Positions 8,342 through 18,100 of a stretch of DNA of 32,183 nt are shown piece after piece. The notes beneath the pieces were generated by a model. It did not search any database, was not told the origin of the DNA, and worked only from the letters and a program-made list of their open reading frames with translations. A program made the position numbers and the translations under genes. This DNA is from an uncultured Bacteroides sp. (lineage in GTDB: Bacteria; Bacteroidota; Bacteroidia; Bacteroidales; Bacteroidaceae). Location of the stretch: the NCBI GenBank assembly GCA_944322275.1, contig CALUOV010000013.1, forward strand, positions 1-32,183, read 5' to 3'. Position 1 is the stretch's first letter, and each line of letters begins with the position of its first letter.

Positions 8342-8626
8342 AAGTAAATGAATTATTTTATGTTATCGAATGAATATAATAGTACGGAGAAGAAAGAATA
8401 CAGCTAAATCAGTGCCGCCGCACCCCATGTGTGGAAATAGTGGATTTTGTTCTTGTAATGTACGGTGTATATTCCCATATCAGGCTTCCTATGCTTGTTT
8501 TCGGGTGCGAAATTAGAGAAAAAAGAAACAGAACGTAACCTAACAGGTCCTATCTTTTTCATTATTTTAACCAAGCGACAAGAGTGGAACTATCAAGAAT
8601 CAGCCCCGAAGTCAATGTATCCTATA
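8342..8626. other. Intergenic region upstream of the efflux operon
   Basis: No credible gene. On the minus strand TAATTTCG (8515-8508) is one base away from the TAnnTTTG box and could be the -7 element for tolC, but the bases about 19 bp upstream (TTAC) match the -33 box poorly. The rest is A/T-rich leader. The terminator of the PUL operon borders it on the right. Confidence 0.4.
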
Positions 8627-8682
8627 TAAAAAGCCCAAGTAGGCCTGGGGGAAATAACAAAATACCCGGGCATACTTGGGCT
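8627..8682 (-). terminator. Rho-independent terminator of the GH105-GH2-GH109-DUF2264 operon
   Basis: AGCCCAAGTA and TACTTGGGCT (8632-8641 and 8673-8682) form a perfect 10-bp stem, extended inside by GCCCGGG/CCCAGGC with one mismatch. On the minus strand the stem is followed by TTTTT (8631-8627). It lies 21 bp beyond the DUF2264 stop codon. Confidence 0.85.
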
Positions 8683-8703
8683 AGCGACCAATAATAGTGA
8701 CTA

Positions 8704-9933
8704 TTATTGCGAAATAGCATGGTCAGCTCCCACATCCTCTCCGTTCCAGGCACGCAGGTTGGTCCACGGAGTAAAAGATTCACTCCAGAATGAGTCAGTC
8801 GCAGGCAAGCCTAACGGCAAAAAGCCAAACGAACAAAGGTAAAGGCTTCCTGTATTGATATAGCTCTCGGACATCTTAATCTGACTACCCGCAAAACCGA
8901 TGCGTAACCAACCTTCCGCATCGAAAGTATTCTGAGCAGATAACTGACGACTGATAACTGCGGTCAGCGCACATCTCACTTGAGCCGGCTTGACATTCTT
9001 CGGCAATTGATGGGTCAACGCCGCTTGAGCAAGCGCATGAAAAGCTCCTACACGATAGACAATGGAACGACCAATAACCGGATAAGTGCCTTCCGGCGAA
9101 ATCTGACGTTCCAACTGAGCAGCATAACGAGTGAAACGTTTCAACTGCACAGGCAGAAAGTCCGCTGCACCTTCCACTTTATGTTTTGCCATCACGGTCA
9201 GCACGTCTGTCAGCATTGGCTGGATGACAAAACTGTTGTAATAATCTGCATGATATTGGGGCCCATCACCATAGACTCCATCACCTACATACCATTTGTC
9301 ACGGAAGGTATTTACTCCACACGTCAGACGTTGCATGTCACACTCGCCCGTAAATTCCAGCAAAGCAGCCTCCACCATCGAAGCAAAAAGCAACCAATTG
9401 TTATTGAAAGGCTTGATGCCGCGCGAACGTTTCAACTCCGTTATCATACGCTCACGAGTTGTTGTATCCATTCTACCCCATAATTGCTTGGGGGCACGCA
9501 ACAATCCTTGCGCCAAAAAGGCCGCATCTACCAATGGTTGCGAAGGCGTACCGAAGTCCAGATAATCCGAAGAAGAAGGATTAACCGCATTGGCCAATCC
9601 TTTCAATGTCAATTGGATGTATTTCTCTCGCAACTTTCCTTCTTCCGTATTGTCACCGCCTAACTCCAACCAAGGAGCGAGGCCGCAAATGGTACGTCCC
9701 ACCGCTTCCAGATGACAATATTTCCCGGCACGTTCGGGTGAGAGCGATTCTTGAGGCATATTCGCCTTCAACGTCCCGTTAGCTAAATTTGTCAATACAG
9801 GATCTACGACCTTAACAAGTGCATTGACCCATATTTGGCGGTCTTCTGCGCCTGTGTTCTGTTTTAGAGATTCTGACGCATAACTGTTTATGGTTATAAC
9901 TGCCAGCAAACACATAATAAATGTACTTTTCAT
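8704..9933 (-). CDS. DUF2264 protein, probable PUL glycosidase-like enzyme
   Basis: 409 residues from the preferred ATG at 9933, which places a signal peptide (MKSTFIMCLLAVITINSYA) at the N-terminus. An upstream ATG at 9999 would add 22 residues and spoil this. The body matches DUF2264: GRTICGLAPWLE, FNNNWLLFASMVEAALLE, VGDGVYGDGPQYHADYYNSFVIQPML and RQISPEGTYPVIGRSIVYRVGAFHALAQAAL. Such proteins have an all-helical barrel resembling uronate-acting hydrolases. I recall some members being linked to beta-glucuronidase activity in a recent CAZy family, but cannot verify it here. It is the last gene of the operon, about 130 bp after the GH109 gene and just before a strong terminator. Likely periplasmic. 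Its partnership with GH105 fits removal of a uronic acid. Confidence 0.8.
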   Translation of the reverse strand: MKSTFIMCLLAVITINSYASESLKQNTGAEDRQIWVNALVKVVDPVLTNLANGTLKANMPQESLSPERAGKYCHLEAVGRTICGLAPWLELGGDNTEEGKLREKYIQLTLKGLANAVNPSSSDYLDFGTPSQPLVDAAFLAQGLLRAPKQLWGRMDTTTRERMITELKRSRGIKPFNNNWLLFASMVEAALLEFTGECDMQRLTCGVNTFRDKWYVGDGVYGDGPQYHADYYNSFVIQPMLTDVLTVMAKHKVEGAADFLPVQLKRFTRYAAQLERQISPEGTYPVIGRSIVYRVGAFHALAQAALTHQLPKNVKPAQVRCALTAVISRQLSAQNTFDAEGWLRIGFAGSQIKMSESYINTGSLYLCSFGFLPLGLPATDSFWSESFTPWTNLRAWNGEDVGADHAISQ

Positions 9934-10065
9934 GATTCTCAATAAATCAAATTCAAAATATAAAAAAGCGATGATTTCCAGACTAAAGCCGAAAAGCACC
10001 GCTTTCTAATATAAAATCTACCTATTGAAATTTTAACTTCTTAAATCAAGCGCAAAAAGGTCGCA

Positions 10066-11619
10066 TCATTTGCCTTCAGCAGCCCACTCCTTAGCACCTT
10101 GTTCTTTCAACTTGGCTGTGAACGCTTTGGCCTTCTCCATTGTAGCCGCTTCCTCTTCGGGACTTGCATAGGCATGCTTGTAACCTTTCACCACGTTCCA
10201 CTCTCCACGCGTAAAGTCGGGGAATGCAACCGGAGCACAACCGTTGTCCATGGAAAGTTCGCCCAGTTCGGCCAGGCTGCACCATTCAGCCAAGTCATAT
10301 ACGTCCATATCCAAAGGAAGGCCGTTCTGCAAGCAGTACACCAGACGGCTGTCCATAATGAAGTCCATACCACCGTGTCCACCTACTTCCTTAGCCATCT
10401 CACCATACTTTTTCAAGATAGGATGCTGATACTTCTCTACCAAAGCATTCATCTCTTTCTCCGGCAAGAAACCGTGTGAGCTTAAGTCATCTACCTTCGG
10501 CTGAACGCCTGAAGCAGAAAGCTGAGCGGCATCCAATGCATAGCCTTCTACCGGATACTTGTTGGCAAAGCCTTTGGTACCCGTCAGCTGATACAGACGG
10601 TTGTAGGGCTGTGGAGTCATTACATCGTGCTGAATCTCAATTACTTTACCGTTCTCGGTACGAATCAGAGTCGTAGTGTGGTCACCGTTACGGAAGTTGT
10701 TGCACGTAGAATCCGTACGTTCTTCCACCAATGCCTTACCAATCACAGACTTGGTATCCATAGCCACCAAAGTCTTCATGCGGTCGCCACGGTGAATGTC
10801 CAAAGCCTGTGCTACAGGACCCAGACCGTGCGTAGCATACACATCGCCGCGATGGCGCATGTTGTAGTCCAGACGCCAACCCAACTTATCGTTCTCACCG
10901 TTTTTCCAGTAATAATCCCAGAAAGCGTCCAAGTTATGAATATAAGCACCCTGAGCACGGATTACTTCACCGAACACACCGTTCTGAGCCATGTTCAGTG
11001 TATTCATTTCAAACCAATCGTAGCAGCAGTTCTCCAGAATCATGCAATGCTTACGGTTCTTTTCACTCAAGTCTATCAGCTCCCAGCATTGAGCCAGATT
11101 CATGGCCGAAGGAACTTCAATGGCCACATTCTTGCCATGCTCCAACGCATACTTGGCAATGGGGAAATGATGCAACCAATCGGCAGCGATGTACACCAAG
11201 TCGATGTCCTCGCGCTGACAAAGTTCCTCATAACCTTTTTCACCATAATAAATGTCTGCTTTGGGCAAAGAAGCCGCCTTCAGATATTTCTGACACTTCT
11301 CAGCACGTTCCTTCTCATAGTCACACAAAGCCATGATTTGCGTACCTGGGATGTAAGTAAAACGCTGCACCGCACCCGGACCACGCATACCCAGTCCTAC
11401 AAAACCGACACGAACGACTTCCATCTTGGGAAGAGCCAGTCCGATTACACTTTTCTGATCGGCAGGACGTGCAGGAGTTTCAGTTACGATAGTCCCCTTG
11501 TCCCATTGCCACTTCGTTCCCTGGGCACCCGTCTGTACTGTAGGAGTCTGTTGGGCGGTACAAGCGCTCAAGCCTGCCAATAGGCACAGTCCCAGCAACA
11601 AGTTCTTCATGTTTCTCAT
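10066..11619 (-). CDS. GH109-type Gfo/Idh/MocA lipoprotein (alpha-N-acetylgalactosaminidase family)
   Basis: 517 residues from ATG 11619; an ATG at 11610 is also possible and one at 11670 is less likely. The N-terminus is a lipoprotein signal with lipobox GLSAC (C20). No acidic residues follow the cysteine, so surface export is not indicated. The NAD-binding Rossmann fold starts at VRVGFVGLGMRGPGAVQRF. GH109 hallmarks follow: VAIEVPSA, LENCCYDWFEMNTL and ATHGLGPVAQALDIHRGDRM. Family knowledge: GH109 enzymes use bound NAD+ and a transient 3-keto intermediate to cleave alpha-GalNAc, but many members have not been tested and some may act on other sugars or be plain oxidoreductases. Third gene of its operon, about 70 bp after the GH2 gene. 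Substrate unproven. Confidence 0.85.
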   Translation of the reverse strand: MRNMKNLLLGLCLLAGLSACTAQQTPTVQTGAQGTKWQWDKGTIVTETPARPADQKSVIGLALPKMEVVRVGFVGLGMRGPGAVQRFTYIPGTQIMALCDYEKERAEKCQKYLKAASLPKADIYYGEKGYEELCQREDIDLVYIAADWLHHFPIAKYALEHGKNVAIEVPSAMNLAQCWELIDLSEKNRKHCMILENCCYDWFEMNTLNMAQNGVFGEVIRAQGAYIHNLDAFWDYYWKNGENDKLGWRLDYNMRHRGDVYATHGLGPVAQALDIHRGDRMKTLVAMDTKSVIGKALVEERTDSTCNNFRNGDHTTTLIRTENGKVIEIQHDVMTPQPYNRLYQLTGTKGFANKYPVEGYALDAAQLSASGVQPKVDDLSSHGFLPEKEMNALVEKYQHPILKKYGEMAKEVGGHGGMDFIMDSRLVYCLQNGLPLDMDVYDLAEWCSLAELGELSMDNGCAPVAFPDFTRGEWNVVKGYKHAYASPEEEAATMEKAKAFTAKLKEQGAKEWAAEGK

Positions 11620-11691
11620 TACTATTACTTTTAATTTGTTAAACTTATGATGAATACTTTCTGTCTGCAAATTTAAAAAAATAAATCGAGA

Positions 11692-13821
11692 TTACCAACC
11701 TGCATGCTCAGTATTTCGCACGGAAGAGTCGGCATTGCGCACTTTCGCGCCATCATACATCCATTCTATCTCATCCGTGTACTCCTTACCGTTATAAGTA
11801 ACCACTGTTTTCACGGTATTCTTTCCCTCTTGTAACATCACATGATCAAAGATGTAATGCACATCGGTATAGCCTTTGCGCATATCTTTCAGTTCCTGCC
11901 CGTTCAGATACACTTTCGGGGTACCGATGTTGGAATAAACCGTTACGGTTGTCTCTTTCTTCTCACGCTCCACATTTCTACGTTGCGTCAGATAGAGCAC
12001 AGGGTCTTTGCTCCAATTGGCTTTATACCAATAATAGGAATCTTTCTTCACTTTGCGGTCGAAAGTCATCATGCCCTTCATGTTGCGGGAGTCCACCCCA
12101 CCGCGTTTCCACATCGGAGCACAGAAGTCGAACATATTCCACAAATAGGAAGCAATGATATACGGATGCTTGGCGATGACGGACCATTGATATTCATGTG
12201 TCTTAGTCTGGAATGTCTCGGGATAGAACTCACTGCCCCAGTTCAAGGCATCGCCCAAAATCTCCGTCTGATGTTCCAAATTGGCATCCGCTCCATACTC
12301 CGTCAGCATCAGGCGCTGCCAAGGATATTCTTTCTCCAGTTTCTCAATCCATGGATCAATGTCCTGTATTCTTTTCTCGTACCAGCCGAAGTAACGGTTC
12401 ATCCCCTGAATGTCCGCATTCTGATTCACCGGATGGTCGGCATGTCCATATCCGTTTACGGCTGCCGTATAACGGTCAGGGTCTTCGGTCTTGCACAAAT
12501 CGTGAAGCGACTGTGTTAGGGCAGCTGTATAATCGTGCGGATGATAGACCTCATTGTGAATGCCCCATACATAGATAGAAGGATGATTGAAACTTTGACG
12601 TACCAGTTCACGCATCTGATGATGAGCATTCTCCCACTCTTGTCCCGTCACACGGTTTACGAAAGGAATTTCCGCCCAAATAACCAATCCCAACGTATCG
12701 CAACGTGAATAAAGGTAGTCCGATTGTTGATAGTGGGCAAAGCGAACGGTTGTGGCGCCTATGTCCATAATCTGCGCCAGGTCAAAATCATGCTCCTTGT
12801 TGGTAAGCGCACTACCCAATCCCCACCAGTCCTGATGACGGGTTACGCCATACATCGGATATTTCTTACCGTTCAGATAAAAACCGTCACCTGCTATAAT
12901 TTCATACTTGCGAACTCCTAAAGGCTGAACCACTTCGTCAATGACTTGACCGTTTTGTATCAGGCGTGACACCACTTTATATAGATAAGGATCCTCGCGT
13001 CCTTGCCATAGATGAGGGTTGCTCAGCTTGAAGGTAGAAGTATAAGCCTGTACGCCTTGCGGAGTCAGTTCAAAAGTTTGGCGGTGTTTCTTTATTTGCT
13101 TCCCGTTCATGTCATAGATGGTATTCTCCAATTCCAAAGGAGCAGGAGCCAACGAGGCGTTGTCGACCTTCACCTTCACGGAAACTTCGGCAGATTTCTT
13201 CGATACATTCTTCTGAGTAATGTACACACCCGGAGATGCGCAGTCGTTCACCACGATGTTACAAGGTTCAGTCACCACCAACCATACGGGGCGATACATA
13301 CCGCCATACACACCGAAGAGATTGTGATTGACCGGAATGACATCGGGCCGAGACGCATTATCCGCCTTTACCAGAATTTCGTTTTCTTTCCCATATTTTA
13401 TCTGCGAACCTATTTCGCAGACAAAAGCCGAATATCCTCCTTTATGAGTCCCTACCAGATAGCCGTTTACATATACCTCGGCACAAGAAGCTACACCTTC
13501 GAAACGGAGGAAAACACGTTTCCCTTGCAACGTTTCCGGGAAAACATAATTCTTGCGATAGTAACCTACGCCCTCATAGAAAGATGCGGCACGCTTCTGC
13601 ATGTCCTCTGCATTCCATGTATGGGGAATTGTCACTTTCTCCCACTCGGCATTCCATTTTTGAGCCACTTTCATGGCATCCTGAACAAACGGTCCTTTCT
13701 TAAATTCCCATCCTTCATTGAAGGACGTCACCTCACGGGCCTGGATGGCGCAACAGGCCAACCATGCCAACAACAAACCGATAATTCCTTTTCTCATTTG
13801 ACTATTTTTCATTTTATACAT
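11692..13821 (-). CDS. Glycoside hydrolase family 2 (beta-galactosidase/beta-glucuronidase type)
   Basis: 709 residues: signal peptide (about 1-28), sugar-binding jelly-roll domain (about 30-185, with YYRKNYVFP and VYVNGYLVGTHKGGYSAF), Ig-like domain (about 190-305), TIM barrel (about 306-605) and a C-terminal beta domain. The catalytic pair is visible: acid/base E424 in WGIHNEV and nucleophile E508 in LTEYGAD. Retaining exo-beta-glycosidases of this family act on galactose, glucuronic acid or mannose; the sequence does not tell which. A neighbouring GH105 and DUF2264 make a beta-galactoside or beta-glucuronide next to a uronic acid plausible. Its ATG lies two bases beyond the GH105 stop codon, so the genes are coupled. 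A second ATG at 13812 is possible. Confidence 0.92.
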   Translation of the reverse strand: MYKMKNSQMRKGIIGLLLAWLACCAIQAREVTSFNEGWEFKKGPFVQDAMKVAQKWNAEWEKVTIPHTWNAEDMQKRAASFYEGVGYYRKNYVFPETLQGKRVFLRFEGVASCAEVYVNGYLVGTHKGGYSAFVCEIGSQIKYGKENEILVKADNASRPDVIPVNHNLFGVYGGMYRPVWLVVTEPCNIVVNDCASPGVYITQKNVSKKSAEVSVKVKVDNASLAPAPLELENTIYDMNGKQIKKHRQTFELTPQGVQAYTSTFKLSNPHLWQGREDPYLYKVVSRLIQNGQVIDEVVQPLGVRKYEIIAGDGFYLNGKKYPMYGVTRHQDWWGLGSALTNKEHDFDLAQIMDIGATTVRFAHYQQSDYLYSRCDTLGLVIWAEIPFVNRVTGQEWENAHHQMRELVRQSFNHPSIYVWGIHNEVYHPHDYTAALTQSLHDLCKTEDPDRYTAAVNGYGHADHPVNQNADIQGMNRYFGWYEKRIQDIDPWIEKLEKEYPWQRLMLTEYGADANLEHQTEILGDALNWGSEFYPETFQTKTHEYQWSVIAKHPYIIASYLWNMFDFCAPMWKRGGVDSRNMKGMMTFDRKVKKDSYYWYKANWSKDPVLYLTQRRNVEREKKETTVTVYSNIGTPKVYLNGQELKDMRKGYTDVHYIFDHVMLQEGKNTVKTVVTYNGKEYTDEIEWMYDGAKVRNADSSVRNTEHAGW

Positions 13822-13823
13822 TA

Positions 13824-14942
13824 TTAATCCGCCATTTTATACAACTGACAACCGGCCAGCAGGAAGCCTCCTACTCCATACACTTCGGTCATGTCACGGG
13901 TCACTTTACGAGGATCGGCGCCAATAGGCTGCACATAGCCTAGTTTACCATCGGATTCCACCGCATCCGTCAAAGCTTTCCAGGCTTTCTTAATCACAGG
14001 CATGAATTGTTCTTTGTCCAGGAATCCTTCATTCACACCATAAGCCAACGCATAGGTTATCAATCCCGTTGAACTGGTCTCGGGTGAAGGATAAGACTCC
14101 GGATCCAACAAGCTGGCATGCCAATACCCGTCCGAACATTGTAATCCGGCTACCCGGGTAGCCAATTCCACAAACAAGTGTTCGTAGAAAGCCCGTGAAG
14201 CTACGTCTTTAGGCAACGCTTGCAGAATTTCGGCCATTCCTCCCAGAACCCAACCGTTTCCACGTCCCCAAAACACCTTCTTTCCGTTAGCCTCCTTTTT
14301 GTCGAAATAGCGGCAATCACGATAGAAGAGCTTTTCTTCTTTGTCGAATAGGAAATCGTATGAAGCCCGGTATTCTTTATCTAGAAAATCCAGATACTTT
14401 TTATCCAAAGTCAAAGCATATAACTTGGCATAAACCGGAGGCGCCATAAATAAGGCATCGCACCACGACCAACGGGACAAGGTTTCCCGTTTACTGTAGT
14501 TCAGTTCCAAAGAAGCGTTAGTCGGATGGTCTACCACCCAATTGGCACGTGCCATGACAGGAGCGATGATGTTCGTATCATTATATTTTTTATAAAGTTC
14601 AATGAATGTCTGCCCCACCGCTATGAAGTCTGCATGGTACATCCATTTCCCCATCTGGAAATGATTGCGCCATCCTATTTTCATCAACCATTTATAATAA
14701 GAAGAATCCCCCTCGGTCTGTTCGGCCAGTTCCGCCCAATCAATCATCCCCATATAGAGAACGGCATGAGTCCAGTCCAAGTCATCGTGCTCCGCTCCTT
14801 TTTGAGGATTGGCAATCTGCCAATCGGCTACCTTTTTCATGACGGACGTTATGTCCGCTTTGTTAAAATCGGGTTGTGCTGCGGACACAGGCAAAATGAA
14901 CATTGATACAAGCAGAGTAAGCATCCATCCCATTTTCTTCAT
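13824..14942 (-). CDS. GH105 unsaturated uronyl hydrolase (YteR-like)
   Basis: 372 residues from ATG 14942, which starts a clean signal peptide (MKKMGWMLTLLVSMFILPVSAA); ATG 15005 would add 21 polar residues. The alpha/alpha barrel shows RWSWCDALFMAPPV with the likely catalytic aspartate D162, YHADFIAVGQ with D105, WGRGNGW (225-231) and the closing EVYGVGGFLLAG. GH105 enzymes hydrate the double bond of a 4,5-unsaturated galacturonic or glucuronic acid left by a polysaccharide lyase and so release it. No lyase is encoded in the window, so the lyase must come from another locus or organism. First gene of the operon; an HTCS-type box and a -7-like element lie at 15031-15091. Confidence 0.92.
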   Translation of the reverse strand: MKKMGWMLTLLVSMFILPVSAAQPDFNKADITSVMKKVADWQIANPQKGAEHDDLDWTHAVLYMGMIDWAELAEQTEGDSSYYKWLMKIGWRNHFQMGKWMYHADFIAVGQTFIELYKKYNDTNIIAPVMARANWVVDHPTNASLELNYSKRETLSRWSWCDALFMAPPVYAKLYALTLDKKYLDFLDKEYRASYDFLFDKEEKLFYRDCRYFDKKEANGKKVFWGRGNGWVLGGMAEILQALPKDVASRAFYEHLFVELATRVAGLQCSDGYWHASLLDPESYPSPETSSTGLITYALAYGVNEGFLDKEQFMPVIKKAWKALTDAVESDGKLGYVQPIGADPRKVTRDMTEVYGVGGFLLAGCQLYKMAD

Positions 14943-15030
14943 CTGACAATCTTTCACCTCAATCAGACTGTTTTTTTGTTTGGCATTAGTTTTTATTGTT
15001 TCCATATTTACGAAGTTCTTAAAATCTTTG

Positions 15031-15091
15031 CAAAGGAAACTTTTATTCTTCTTTATGCTTTGCTCAAATCAATATTTCTTTTATCCAAATA
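15031..15091 (-). promoter_or_regulatory. Predicted HTCS operator-promoter of the GH105 operon (site C)
   Basis: On the minus strand the half-sites TTTGGATAAA (15089-15080) and TTTGAGCAAA (15068-15059) form a direct repeat with a 21-bp period. TTCCTTTG (15038-15031) lies where a -7 box is expected. Its TTTGC is at the same distance from the proximal half-site as in the two sister sites at 20971 and 28111. No TTTG stands at the normal -33 distance, which fits an activator-dependent promoter. Confidence 0.65.
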
Positions 15092-15147
15092 GACAAAAAT
15101 GCCTTTTTGTACGTATTTAACCCTATTTTTTACCCTCAAAACCGTTT

Positions 15148-18100
15148 TTACTTGTTTCCCTTCTTGTGTTTGGAGGCAAATATCGTCGGAGCTTCTCCCC
15201 ACACCTTCTTGAACAGGTTGGTAAAATAAGACTGGCTTTCGATACCTACCTGAGTCATAACTTCTCGCATCGTTAAGTTTTCTTCGATGATCAGTTTGGC
15301 AGCTCTGCGCATCCGGCAATTGGCAATGAATGAAACGACCGATTCACCGGTTAATCCTTTTACTTTATTATAAAGTTTCGACTTGCTCATACCCAGTTTT
15401 TCGGCAAGTTCCGCCACGCTCAGTTCCGGCTCGGAGATATGAACATTGATATAATCCACTAAAGATTTCAGGAATTGAGTGTCTTGTTGATTGGAAGACA
15501 ATTCACTGCTATCTGCATAGAAATTGCGCGCATAATGCTCTCTCAGCTGTTGCCTGTTCTTAAATACATTGTGGATAGCCAGTTTCAGATAAGTCAAATC
15601 CACCGGTTTCTCAAAGTACAAGTCCGCTCCAGAATCCACCCCTTCAATCTTGCTTTCCAGACTGGTTTTGGCCGTCAACAAGATGACCGGGATATGAGAG
15701 GTCTCCACATTGTTCTTCACATCGTAACATAGAGACACCCCATCCTTGCGAGGCATCATGATGTCACTGATTATCAAATCAAAGTCCGTTTCACTGTTTA
15801 TCAGATTCATGGCCTCTTCTCCGTCCCGTGCTTGTGTCACTTCAAAATCATCCGCCAGCGACTCGACTATCAATGCCCGCAAATCATCGTTATCTTCAGC
15901 TATCAAAATTTTCTTGTTGTCCGACGGAAGAGTCCAATCAACCTCCTCAACAGAATCTTCCTTTGTATTTTCCATGACCGGTTGCGAAGGTGGTTCCGAC
16001 TCAAGCTCCTGCTGCATAAAATCTTCCGGAGCAAATACCGCCTTGTCCAATGGCAGACATACCACCATATCGGTACCTTTCTCCCGTTCGCTATAAATCG
16101 TAATGGAGCCTTTATGAAGCAACACCAGGCTTTTCACCAAAGCCAGTCCGATACCGGTACCCAAGTGAGAATCCGCATTAACCGTGTTCACCTTATAAAA
16201 GCGCTCAAACACATTGCCGATAGATTCGCCCGAGATGCCGATACCCGTATCGCTCACAACTATGGAAAAAACGTTCTTTTCTCCACACTCACCTACCGTA
16301 TAGCTATTCGGATAGATGGAAGTAAAGTTATTCCCCTTACAGGTCTTAATAAGAATGTGCCCCCCATCGCGCGTATATTTAAATGCATTGCTCAGCAAAT
16401 TCATCACAATCTTCTCAACGATACTCCGGTCTGCCCAGATTTTAGCGGGCAGTTTGTTGTCACATTGAATACGGAAGTCTATATTCCGCTGTTGGGCGGT
16501 ATCCCTGAAATCATCGGTTGTATCTTGTACAATGCGGTTGACATCCAACGGTTGCAACTGCAATTTCATCATTCCATTTTCCACCGTACGGAAATCCATC
16601 AGTTCATTAACCAAACTCAATAAACGCTGCGCATTGCTGTTCAGAATCCGGTAATAATACTCCTTCACACCATCATTCCGCAATTTATCCACCACCGCAA
16701 GAATCAGCGACAATGGGGTGCGGAAGTCGTGCGAAATATTGGTAAAGAAGCGCAATTGCGACTGATGAATCTGTTCTTTCTTATCTCTCTCTATATTCTC
16801 TTGGTAAAGCAACATCTGCAACCGCCTTTTCTCCGCATAGTATCTGTATATCAACCAAAAGATTCCTACCGTAACAAGCAGGTAAAGTCCGTAAGCAGGG
16901 ATACTGGCCCATGGAGCCGGCCGCCTCACAATCCTGATGATCGTAGGAACATCGCTCCATATACCGTCATTATTGGCGGCATAAATCTCAAAGTAATAGG
17001 TACCTGCAGGCACTTTGGAGTACATCACGGTCCGTTGTTGGGCGGTAACCGTTATCCATTGATTATTATATCCCCGCAAACGATATCTAAAACGATTCTT
17101 TTCTGGAATGTTGAAATTGTCTGATGAAAAGCGGAAGCCAAAGTTCGTCTGGTCATAATCTAAAACAATGGTCTGCCTGGAGGCCTCCACGTCATAATTG
17201 GGGTGAACAACTTTCTGGTCAATGAAGAAATCCGAAATCAATGCTTTGGGATGATACGTATTATAGGTAATACGATGAGGGTTAACCACCGTGAAACCAT
17301 TCGTCCCGCCAAAAAACAATCGCCCGTTATATCCTTTTAGAACTGCCAACGGATAATAGACTTGTCCCTGCGTATTTGCTTTCTCATCAAACTCTACCAA
17401 CTGATTGGCACCAATGTCATAACAGCACAGACCATTGTCAGTGCCCATCCACACTTTGCCATCATCATAACAGATGCTGTAAATGGAGTACATTTCCCGC
17501 AACATGCCTTCACGCATGGGCACAAACCTGGAAGTAGTGATATCAAAACGGACCAGACCATTGCCTATCGTCCCAATCCAAATGTGGCCGGAATCATCCA
17601 AACTGGCAGTAAAAAGTCTCAGGTAAATTGAATCGTTCGGTGCAAAACGCTCTACAGTATGCGTCTGCGTATCCATCCGATAGAGCGCATCGTGACTGAC
17701 ACACCACAACGTACGGTCGCCTTGTCTGAACATATCAAACAAGTAGGCCGACTTTTCATCCAAAGTATAGTGGGTAAACTTCTTGTCTCGGATAGAGTAA
17801 TAGGATATACGCAAATAAGGATGTTGATAAGCCACCCACATGCCTGTATCTCCCACGGCTATCGTCTTACGGATGTTATTCACCAGCAATGAAGTACTGT
17901 CTCCCGTGACATGAAGCAAATTCATTTTTCTCTTGCCGAAAGAATCAAACTGATAGATTCCTCCTCTGAACGTAGAAACCCACAATTCGTTCTTTTTATT
18001 TATGGACAAGGATTTGACATTCAACGAAGCCATCTGTCCGGTACCTATCACATTCTGAAATACTCCGGTCCGTTTGTCCATGCGATCTACGCCACCTCCT

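Noticed and set aside
9934-9999. Longer start of the DUF2264 gene at 9999
   Set aside because: It would place 22 extra residues in front of a clean signal peptide beginning at 9933.
10627-11583. 318-codon open frame on the plus strand
   Set aside because: Antisense to the GH109 gene, whose family motifs are clear; no sign of a real protein.
13731-13770. Lipoprotein signal in the GH2 protein (LACC)
   Set aside because: The residues before the cysteines do not give a normal lipobox; an ordinary signal peptide ending near AIQA is more likely.
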